A stretch of DNA of 12,617 nt from positions 1 to 12,617 of the forward strand of contig JAEEHZ010000144.1 of assembly GCA_016281115.1 (NCBI GenBank), read 5' to 3'. The notes beneath the pieces were generated by a model. It was not told where the DNA came from. It saw only the letters and a list, made by a program, of their open reading frames with translations, and made no database searches. The position numbers and the translations under genes were made by a program. Source of the stretch: Clostridiaceae bacterium. Lineage in GTDB: Bacteria > Bacillota > Clostridia > Oscillospirales > Acutalibacteraceae. Below, in pieces: positions 1 to 6,523 of the stretch. The first letter of the stretch is position 1, and each line of letters opens with the position of its first letter.

Positions 1-158
1 AGGGCATTGTAAGCGGAAAAGACGGCGAGTGGATACACTTAGAGTATATACCCGGCGATATAAATATCAGAACGGGTCCGGCAGCTGCCATAGGCACAAT
101 ATGTGTAATAGGCTCTGAAATCAATAAAGATGAGATCAAAAAGCTTTTTGATACTTAA
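1..158 (+). CDS. CobW/G3E-family GTP-binding protein, C-terminal fragment (5' end outside window)
   Basis: This is the last 51 codons of a gene that begins upstream; reading in the frame that starts at base 3 is open to TAA at 156-158. The peptide carries the stretch GEWIHLEYIPGDINIR followed by GTICVIGSEINKDEIKKLF. From memory this matches the C-terminal end of CobW/P47K-type G3E GTPases, where an 'ICVIGS-LNE--L--LF' pattern closes the CobW C-terminal domain. Such proteins bind GTP and act as metallochaperones or metal-homeostasis factors. The P-loop half is not in the window, so the assignment rests on this tail and on the next gene, which belongs to the same GTPase superfamily and starts 29 bases downstream. 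The two probably form an operon and may work as a pair. The specific metal cannot be told from what is visible. Confidence 0.72.
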   Translation, partial: GIVSGKDGEWIHLEYIPGDINIRTGPAAAIGTICVIGSEINKDEIKKLFDT

Positions 159-187
159 AGCGTTTGATGATTAAAGGGGAAATTATT

Positions 188-1126
188 ATGGAAATTCCGG
201 TATATTTATTTGTAGGTTTTCTTGAATCGGGAAAAACGTCGTTTATTCAAAAATCACTTGAATACAGCGACTTTAATTCCGGCGAAAACACGCTTTATCT
301 CATTTGCGAAGAGGGAATAGAGGAGCTTGATATCGATAGCCTTCCGGGTAAAAACATTTTTCCTTATGTAATAGAAGATGAAGAGCAGATCACAACTTCT
401 TTGCTTAACAAGCTTCGCAAAAAGTATAACGCAGAGAGAGTTATAGTAGAATATAACGGCATGTGGCTGCTCGATAAATTTTTAAGCGCAATGCCAATGG
501 GCTGGATAATATATCAGCAGATGATGACAGCCGACGCCACTACTTTTTTGACTTATAACGCAAATATGCGCAACCTGGTATACGATAAACTGCAAAACAG
601 CGAATTTATAATATTTAACAGATTCAGCGACGAGATTGATAAAATGGCTCTCCATAAAATAGCGAGAAGCGCTTCCCGCGGGATAGCCATAGCGTATGAA
701 TACAGAAGCGGCAAGCTTGTGCAGGATGATATTATTGACCCGTTACCGTTCGATATAAACGCCGACATCATAAAAATCAATGACGACGACTATGCCGTGT
801 GGTATGCAGATATGATAGACGATGAGCAAAAATATAACGGCAAAACGGTAAGCTTCAAGGGCTTGGTCGCCGTAAACAAAAAAGAATTGGGCGACGATTT
901 CATTATAGGAAGGCACGTTATGAACTGTTGTGCCGCTGATATAACATATATCGGTATGCCCTGCAAATGGAAAAAGACGATGGAGCTAAAAATGCGTGAT
1001 TGGGTACAGATAACTGCTGAGATCAAAATTGAAAACCACAAAGCTTACGGTGAGCCGGGACCTGTATTATATGTAAAAAGCGCAGAGCTAGCCAAAAAGC
1101 CGGAAAACGAAGTTGTTACTCCTTAA
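188..1126 (+). CDS. G3E-type P-loop GTPase fused to a YcgQ/DUF1980-like C-terminal domain
   Basis: A 312-residue protein, probably a GTPase linked to metal homeostasis. The P-loop GFLESGKT is at residues 10-17. A degenerate Walker B/switch region (VIVEYNG, 85-91) follows, and FNRFSDE (143-149) stands where G3E proteins carry the NKxD guanine motif. The CxCC metal motif typical of CobW proteins is missing; only CEEG (40-43) lies in that area. Residues about 205-300 resemble the C-terminal OB-like domain of YcgQ/TIGR03943 (DUF1980) proteins, with GRHVMNCCAADI (241-252) and a third cysteine in GMPCK (256-260), a possible metal site. I chose ATG 188 because AAGGGG (174-179) lies just upstream; TTG 164 and ATG 167 have no ribosome site. 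It lies between another CobW-type GTPase gene and trmO, all on one strand with short gaps. The fusion is seen in the sequence; the zinc or other metal role is inferred. Confidence 0.8.
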   Translation: MEIPVYLFVGFLESGKTSFIQKSLEYSDFNSGENTLYLICEEGIEELDIDSLPGKNIFPYVIEDEEQITTSLLNKLRKKYNAERVIVEYNGMWLLDKFLSAMPMGWIIYQQMMTADATTFLTYNANMRNLVYDKLQNSEFIIFNRFSDEIDKMALHKIARSASRGIAIAYEYRSGKLVQDDIIDPLPFDINADIIKINDDDYAVWYADMIDDEQKYNGKTVSFKGLVAVNKKELGDDFIIGRHVMNCCAADITYIGMPCKWKKTMELKMRDWVQITAEIKIENHKAYGEPGPVLYVKSAELAKKPENEVVTP

Positions 1127-1140
1127 GTTTACCGCAGATT

Positions 1141-1833
1141 ATGAAAATAAAAACAATTGAACCGATAGCTTACATTTATACCGGGTTTTCACAAAAATTC
1201 GGGATACCCAGGCAAAGCGGGCTTGTGCCTTCTCTTACTGCACGCATAGTATTTGAGGATAAATACAAAAGCCCCGACGCGATAAAGGGTTTGGAAAGCT
1301 TTTCTCATATTTGGCTGTTGTGGGGCTTCAGTGAGGCGGAATACAGCGGAAAGCTCACTGTTTTTCCTCCGCGGTTGGGCGGTAGGATTAAAAAAGGTGT
1401 TTTTGCCACACGATCGCCTTATCGCCCAAACGGTATAGGTATGTCAAGCGTTAAGCTTGAAAGAATAGAAATATCGGAGGGAAATACGGAGCTTATTGTA
1501 TCTGGAGCCGATATCCTTGACGGGACTCCCATATATGACATAAAGCCTTATATTGCATACACTGATTGCCACGCTGATGCACAGGGCGGTTACTCAGAGC
1601 CGGATGATTTGATAGATATTGATTTTCCCCGGCATTTGCTCAATAAAATACCGGAAATACTCAGAAACAGTGTAACAGATGTACTCGCCCAAGATCCCAG
1701 AGCCGCATTTAACAAAAAAGAAGATTTTGTATACGGATTGAGATTCGACAAATATGATATCCGTTTTACCGTAAAAGAAAATAAATTGACCGTTACCGAT
1801 GTGGTAAGCTGCAGCACCGAGAATGTTAAATAA
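1141..1833 (+). CDS. trmO: tRNA (N6-threonylcarbamoyladenosine37-N6)-methyltransferase TrmO
   Basis: TrmO (TsaA/YaeB family) uses S-adenosylmethionine to methylate N6-threonylcarbamoyladenosine at position 37 of ANN-decoding tRNAs, giving m6t6A in the cytosol. The 230-residue length fits the family (E. coli about 235). Family signatures are present in order: GVFATRSPYRPNGIGMS at 86-102, DILDGTPIYDIKPYI at 124-138 and the C-terminal LAQDPRAAF at 182-190. The N-terminus IEPIAYIYTGF is the normal family start, so ATG 1141 should be right. However, I see no Shine-Dalgarno sequence in the 14 bases between the preceding stop and this ATG. Translation is therefore probably coupled to the upstream GTPase gene. 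The last codons form the left arm of a probable terminator. Functionally it seems unrelated to the metal-type GTPases beside it; co-transcription looks incidental. Confidence 0.93.
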   Translation: MKIKTIEPIAYIYTGFSQKFGIPRQSGLVPSLTARIVFEDKYKSPDAIKGLESFSHIWLLWGFSEAEYSGKLTVFPPRLGGRIKKGVFATRSPYRPNGIGMSSVKLERIEISEGNTELIVSGADILDGTPIYDIKPYIAYTDCHADAQGGYSEPDDLIDIDFPRHLLNKIPEILRNSVTDVLAQDPRAAFNKKEDFVYGLRFDKYDIRFTVKENKLTVTDVVSCSTENVK

Positions 1834-1853
1834 TATTTCCGGTGTTGTTTTTT
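1811..1853 (+). terminator. Probable intrinsic terminator overlapping the end of trmO
   Basis: Bases 1811-1819 (GCAGCACCG) pair with 1840-1848 (CGGTGTTGT) over nine positions, two of them G-T. The 20-base loop is AT-rich and six T follow (1848-1853). The left arm is inside the trmO coding region. The loop is long, so this is weaker than the other two terminators in the window, but it lies where the GTPase-trmO unit should end, upstream of a clear promoter. Confidence 0.5.
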
Positions 1854-1929
1854 AAAATAATTGCATGGTTATTATGCACAAAATAGTATTTTATTAGATG
1901 TACATATTATACAAACTTATAATTTGTTG

Positions 1930-1958
1930 ATGACAAATATACTTTTATATGTTATAAT
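1930..1958 (+). promoter_or_regulatory. Sigma-A-type promoter for the dockerin protein gene
   Basis: The -35 box ATGACA (1930-1935, five of six to TTGACA) is followed by a 17-base spacer and a perfect -10 box TATAAT (1953-1958). Transcription would start near 1965, giving a leader of about 90 bases before ATG 2055. Confidence 0.72.
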
Positions 1959-1986
1959 AATCGAGCAATGTAAATTGTATTAAAAT

Positions 1987-2004
1987 GTCTTACTTTGTTA
2001 AGAC
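1987..2004 (+). promoter_or_regulatory. Small hairpin in the 5' leader of the dockerin protein gene
   Basis: GTCTTA (1987-1992) pairs with TAAGAC (1999-2004) around a six-base loop, and T1986-G2005 can add a wobble pair. It is followed by GGGG and then by a T-poor, A-rich stretch leading to AAAGGAG (2038-2044). It is not a terminator, having no T-run, and I recognise no riboswitch consensus in this leader. A role in mRNA stability is possible but only inferred. Confidence 0.35.
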
Positions 2005-2054
2005 GGGGCTCATTTTGGGTCTCAAAAAATTCATTACAAAGGAGTAATAAAACT

Positions 2055-5000
2055 ATGGCAAACAATCATTGCAAACGCTTGTTATCAGTTATTTTGGCAG
2101 CACTTCTTACACTGTCTATGACTGTAGTTACAAGCGTAGTTACCGTATCCGCAGACACGGTTGACCCGATCACTGACAGCAATTTCGGTGAAGGCATTTC
2201 CACCATAAAAGGTGTTATAGATGCTACCGACAGCGATATTGTTACAGTTATAGGTCAGCTCGTTTACAGATTTGGCAACTTCGACGGTGTAAACAGTGCA
2301 ATCATTGAAGACGTTATCGATGGTGATGTTGTTGCACTCCAGATCTACAACTCTCTTGAAAGCTTTGCTATTGGTGACGTTGTAAAACTCACAGGTCAAA
2401 AGACCACATATTCGGGAATTCCCCAAATGCAGTCCATAACCGAAAGCTCGGTTGTAAAGGCTGCTGCTGATGTTCCCTGTATAGCCGCATTGGAGTACGA
2501 CTCATTTGACGCTCTTGAAAGCGACTATCACCTTTCGGCATGGGTAAAGATTAAGGACGTTACCTTAGGTGCTTACGCTGCCGACAAAGACACAAACAAA
2601 GGCAATACCGTAGTTACCGATAAGAACGGTAAAACTATGAACATCTACAGAGGACATTCTTATCCCGCAGGTGTCGTTGAGGGCGAAAAAGTACATCTTT
2701 ATGCATGTGCATCTACATATAACAGTGACCACCAGCTTCGTGTTGGTAACGCTACCGACTATGTAGTAACTAACGATACAAAGGGTCCGGTTATCACATT
2801 GCCCGAGTTTTCTTCAGCTTCAGTAGGTCAGGATTATACCGTATCTATCACAGCTGCGGATAATGTTGGCGTAGAGAGCGTAAAAATGACATATAAGATC
2901 GGCAACACAACAGGTACTCTTGATATGACAAAGGGCAACCTTGCCGACAAATATGAGGCAACTATCCCCGGAAACAGCATTACAGCAGGCAACAAGACAA
3001 TAAACCTTACTTTTGTTGCAAAAGACGCCGCAGGTAACGAGACAACCGAAAAAGGCGCCATAGCTATTACAGACGTTCCGAGAATCACATCCGTAACTCC
3101 TGCTGCAAACTCTGCAACAGGCAGCGACAAACAGCCCACAATTACCGTAAACTTTGAAAACGCGGGAACAAATCCCACAGTAGAGCTTACAGTAAACGGC
3201 GAGAGCGTTAAGGCTATCGTATCGGGCAACACAGCTACATATAAGCCTGCTTCCAAAATGGAAGACGGCAAAGTTAAGGTAACTGCTGTTGTTAAGCGTT
3301 CAGACGGCGAAACAGCTACTTATAACTGGTCGTTTACAATAGGCGAGTCTAAGTTTGCTATATACGCCGGTCAGCTTCACTCACATACAGCTGAGTATTC
3401 CGACGGTGCAGGTACGCTTGAAGATGCTTATGAGCACGTTATGGGTCTCGACGAGTATGAAAACGTAGACTTCCTTGCAGTAACAGACCACTCTAACTAT
3501 CTCGACAGCAAAGAAGAGCTTGGCACAATGGACGACTTAAACAGCGGTAACGGCAAGTGGGCAGAAGCTAAGGCTACCACGACCGAATACAACGCAAAAA
3601 CAGATAAGTTGTTCGTATACGGTTATGAGATGACATGGTCCGGCGGTCCGGGTCATATCAATACCTATAACACAGTAGGTTTTGTATCAAGAAATAATAC
3701 AGAGCTTAACAATAAAGCAGCCGACGCAGGTATGCAGCTTTATTATCAGCTGCTTAAAGATCATCCGGATACAGTATCTCAGTTCAACCACCCGGGTACT
3801 ACATTCGGTACATTTTCAGACTTTGCATATTGGGATCCTCAGATAGACGAGAGAATCACTCTTGTAGAGGTTGGTAACGGAGAAGGCGCCATAGGCAGCT
3901 CCTCTTACTTCCCGAGCTATGAGTATTATACACTGGCTCTTGATAAGGGATGGCACGTTGCACCTACAAACAACCAGGATAACCACAAGGGCGTTTGGGG
4001 TAATGCAAACACCGCACGTTCATGTATCATTACCGACGATTTTACAGAGCAGGGCTTATATGATGCTCTTAAGGCTATGAGAGTGTTCTCAACTGAAGAC
4101 CAGAACCTTGAGATTTACTACTACTTAAACGACAACATTATGGGTTCAATACTCAGCGATGTTGGCGAAAAAGTTCACATTGTTGCCGATATAGCAGACC
4201 CCGACAACGAAAATATTGGTTCAGTTTCCGTTATCGCAAACGGCGGAGTAGAAGTTTACAATACAAAGATCGCTTCCAACAGCGGAAACATTGATGTTAC
4301 ACTTGACAACAACTATTCATACTATTTCATTAAGATAGTTCAAGAGGACGGCGACATTTGCGTTACTGCTCCCGTATGGACAAGAGATGTTCTTAAGATC
4401 GGTATCACAAGCGTAGAAACAAGCAGTGTTATCGCGGTTAAGGGCGAGCCTCTTACCTTTACAACAACATTGTTCAATTACGAATCAGCCGCTCTTAACA
4501 TAGAGAGCATGGTTTACTCAATAGACGGCGAAGAGGTTAAGACTGTTGATTCAGGACTTGATTCCGTTCCTACAGGCGGAGAGAAGAAGTACACTGCCGA
4601 TATCACACCTTCAAAGCTCGGCAAACAAACAGTAACCGTTACGGTTAATGCTAAACTTGACGGCGTTCCTTATGTATTTACACACAATATAGACATAGAT
4701 GTTCTCGACCCGAGCGAGGTTATAAACGTAGGTATAGATTACGGCCACGCCAACTTCTATATCAGCGGTAACTACGCAGGCTCAGACGCTGCTATGATCC
4801 AGTTGTTTGCAGAGCACGGTATAAGAGCTAACTATGTGAAAGACGAAATCACATATGATAAGATCAAAGATTTCGCTATCTATATCATAACAGTACCGTT
4901 CAAGAGCTACAATGTATCTGTTGCCGATGCGCTTTACAGCGCAGATGAGCTTGAAGCTCTCAAGAAATATGCCGACAACGGCGGCAACCTTATAATCTGC

Positions 5001-6374
5001 TCCAAGTCTGACAGAGGTAACCCGACTGTTACAGGTCAGGACGGCGGCGAGCTTATCGAAGAACAAAAGGCAAGCACTATCTCCAACGGTATTCTTGAGG
5101 CCGTAGGAGCAACATCAAGAATAGTTGAGGGTATTGTTGTTGATAACGAGAGAAAGGCTAACGAAGCTTATCGTCTCTATTTCACAGATTCAGAGAACTA
5201 CAACTATGATAACCCCTTTGCAGCAAAGATCGCTGAAACAACAAACAACAGCTTCAGCTGCTACAACGGCGCACCTGTTTTGGTAGGTTCAAATGCAAGT
5301 CCTATCGTTAAGGGCTACGATACAACATGGGGCGCAAGTTACAGCAAAAACTTTACCGGCAGCGCATATGTTCCGAACTATGATGCCGACAAGGTAACCG
5401 TAGAAATGGGCGACGTTGCAGTTATGGCAAGTGAAACCTTGCCAGGCGGCGGCTGGTGTTTGGTAAGCGGCGTTACATTCTTCTCAACATTTGAAGTTAA
5501 GATAGAGATGGATAACATATTCACACTTCAAAACTCCAACTATCAGATGGTTATGAACATAATCGATATGATAGTTCCCGAACCCACAATCACAAAGATT
5601 GCAGACGTTCAGGCAGCTGGCGAAGGACTTAAATTCACTATAGAAGGTATAGTAACTTCAAACGCATCAGGCTTTGATAAAGAAACAGCTTTCTTTGACT
5701 GTATCTATGCACAGGACGAAACAGCAGGTATCAACCTGTTCCCGGTTGACGGAAACTTCCGGATCGGTCAAAAGGTTCGTGTAACAGGTGTTACATCAAG
5801 CTACAACGGAGAGAGAGAGCTTAAGGTATCTAAGATCGAGCTTATCGACGAAAGCATTAACCCGATCGAGCCGGAGCTTGTTTCCAATAAAGACGCAATG
5901 AGCAACGAAAAACTCGGTTCATTGCTTAAGATCAAGGGCGTAGTAAGCAGCTTGCACTATTCTTCTGACGGAGCTCTTGAGACCATTATGGTCAAAGACG
6001 CTAACGGAGACGAAGCAAGAGTATTTATCGACGGTTACATTATGTCCGACTACACAGGTCTTGACAAAATAGCCGTAGGTATGCCTATAAGTGCTATCGG
6101 ACTTGCATCTATAACCGTTGACACAGAAGGCGCAGAGGAGTATCTCCACAGATTGCGTGTACGTAACAGAGCTGAGATAGTATTCTTAGGCGACGCCGAT
6201 TTAAACGGCACAGTTAATATGGAAGACATCGTTCTTATCCAGAGAGTACTTGCAAACCTTGCAGAGTTTGATATCGGAGGAGATGCAGCGGCTGACGTTA
6301 CACTTGACGGTCAGGTAAATCTTGAGGACGTTGTTCTCATTCAAAGATTCCTTGCAAAGCTTGCCGTATTCTGA
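2055..6374 (+). CDS. Secreted multidomain PHP (CehA/McbA-like) metallohydrolase with OB-like, GATase-like and dockerin domains
   Basis: A 1439-residue exported protein. Residues 1-33 form a signal peptide (KR, a hydrophobic stretch, cleavage after VSA). OB-like domains lie at about 50-137 and 140-240, and Ig-like domains at about 245-340 and 342-430. A PHP phosphoesterase-type domain (about 434-690) has H442/H444 (QLHSHT), D478/H479 (TDHSNY), E525 (YGYEMTW), H534 (GHIN), H579 (FNHPG) and D642/H644 (QDNHKG) as likely metal ligands, as in the CehA/McbA group. A beta-rich linker follows (780-885), then a GATase-like domain (about 889-1175, NVGIDYGHANFY, LKKYADNGGNLII). Two more OB-like domains follow (about 1178-1377, the first with AQDETAGINLF, as in YhcR-type OB folds), then a type I dockerin (1379-1439). 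ATG 2055 has AAAGGAG upstream; the longer TTG 1995 start would precede the signal peptide and overlap the leader hairpin. The OB folds suggest a nucleic acid or phosphoester substrate (inference); the true substrate is unknown. It is monocistronic. Confidence 0.88.
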   Translation: MANNHCKRLLSVILAALLTLSMTVVTSVVTVSADTVDPITDSNFGEGISTIKGVIDATDSDIVTVIGQLVYRFGNFDGVNSAIIEDVIDGDVVALQIYNSLESFAIGDVVKLTGQKTTYSGIPQMQSITESSVVKAAADVPCIAALEYDSFDALESDYHLSAWVKIKDVTLGAYAADKDTNKGNTVVTDKNGKTMNIYRGHSYPAGVVEGEKVHLYACASTYNSDHQLRVGNATDYVVTNDTKGPVITLPEFSSASVGQDYTVSITAADNVGVESVKMTYKIGNTTGTLDMTKGNLADKYEATIPGNSITAGNKTINLTFVAKDAAGNETTEKGAIAITDVPRITSVTPAANSATGSDKQPTITVNFENAGTNPTVELTVNGESVKAIVSGNTATYKPASKMEDGKVKVTAVVKRSDGETATYNWSFTIGESKFAIYAGQLHSHTAEYSDGAGTLEDAYEHVMGLDEYENVDFLAVTDHSNYLDSKEELGTMDDLNSGNGKWAEAKATTTEYNAKTDKLFVYGYEMTWSGGPGHINTYNTVGFVSRNNTELNNKAADAGMQLYYQLLKDHPDTVSQFNHPGTTFGTFSDFAYWDPQIDERITLVEVGNGEGAIGSSSYFPSYEYYTLALDKGWHVAPTNNQDNHKGVWGNANTARSCIITDDFTEQGLYDALKAMRVFSTEDQNLEIYYYLNDNIMGSILSDVGEKVHIVADIADPDNENIGSVSVIANGGVEVYNTKIASNSGNIDVTLDNNYSYYFIKIVQEDGDICVTAPVWTRDVLKIGITSVETSSVIAVKGEPLTFTTTLFNYESAALNIESMVYSIDGEEVKTVDSGLDSVPTGGEKKYTADITPSKLGKQTVTVTVNAKLDGVPYVFTHNIDIDVLDPSEVINVGIDYGHANFYISGNYAGSDAAMIQLFAEHGIRANYVKDEITYDKIKDFAIYIITVPFKSYNVSVADALYSADELEALKKYADNGGNLIICSKSDRGNPTVTGQDGGELIEEQKASTISNGILEAVGATSRIVEGIVVDNERKANEAYRLYFTDSENYNYDNPFAAKIAETTNNSFSCYNGAPVLVGSNASPIVKGYDTTWGASYSKNFTGSAYVPNYDADKVTVEMGDVAVMASETLPGGGWCLVSGVTFFSTFEVKIEMDNIFTLQNSNYQMVMNIIDMIVPEPTITKIADVQAAGEGLKFTIEGIVTSNASGFDKETAFFDCIYAQDETAGINLFPVDGNFRIGQKVRVTGVTSSYNGERELKVSKIELIDESINPIEPELVSNKDAMSNEKLGSLLKIKGVVSSLHYSSDGALETIMVKDANGDEARVFIDGYIMSDYTGLDKIAVGMPISAIGLASITVDTEGAEEYLHRLRVRNRAEIVFLGDADLNGTVNMEDIVLIQRVLANLAEFDIGGDAAADVTLDGQVNLEDVVLIQRFLAKLAVF
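6192..6371 (+). other. Type I dockerin domain (C-terminus of the PHP protein)
   Basis: Two F-hand repeats. The first calcium loop has D1380, D1382, N1384, N1388 and D1391 and runs into IVLIQRVLANL. The second has D1414, T1416, D1418, N1422 and D1425 and runs into VVLIQRFLAKL. Threonine replaces the usual Asp/Asn at loop position 3 of the second repeat. Dockerins bind cohesin modules of scaffoldins or cell-surface anchors, so this protein is probably attached to a complex or the cell surface through a cohesin encoded elsewhere. The residues at loop positions 10 and 11, which govern cohesin choice in studied dockerins, are M-E and L-E. Confidence 0.92.
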
Positions 6375-6393
6375 TAAAACAAATTAATATGTT

Positions 6394-6425
6394 TACCGCT
6401 CGGGATTATCCCGGGCGGTATTTTT
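6394..6425 (+). terminator. Strong intrinsic terminator after the dockerin protein gene
   Basis: Twelve base pairs (TACCGCTCGGGA against TCCCGGGCGGTA, one G-T pair) close a three-base loop, followed directly by five T (6421-6425). It isolates the dockerin gene from the murE-mre cluster. Confidence 0.9.
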
Positions 6426-6447
6426 ATGAAAAAAATTATTATTTCCG

Positions 6448-6476
6448 TTGCGTAATAATATAATGTGATGTATAAT
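6448..6476 (+). promoter_or_regulatory. Probable sigma-A-type promoter upstream of murE
   Basis: The -35 box TTGCGT (6448-6453) and the perfect -10 box TATAAT (6471-6476) are 17 bases apart. Transcription would start near 6483, about 40 bases before the ATG at 6524. AGAGGA at 6511-6516 is the ribosome site. Confidence 0.6.
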
Positions 6477-6523
6477 ATAATGGCATTTGTAAGAATATCT
6501 ATTAAATTCGAGAGGATAATAAT

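Noticed and set aside
164..187. TTG 164 or ATG 167 as start of the second GTPase
   Set aside because: The extra residues come before the conserved N-terminal strand, and AAGGGG at 174-179 fits ATG 188 only.
1995..2054. TTG 1995 as the start of the secreted protein, adding 20 residues
   Set aside because: The extra residues would precede a normal signal peptide, the TTG lies within the leader hairpin and has no ribosome site, while ATG 2055 follows AAAGGAG.
1965..2054. Riboswitch in the leader of the dockerin gene
   Set aside because: About 90 bases with only one short hairpin; I could not match it to cyclic-di-GMP or any other riboswitch consensus I know.
2834..3271. Minus-strand open frame of 145 codons inside the secreted protein gene, and the other minus-strand frames in the window
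   Set aside because: They lie opposite clearly coding genes, have no recognisable domains or consistent ribosome sites, and fit as antisense shadows.
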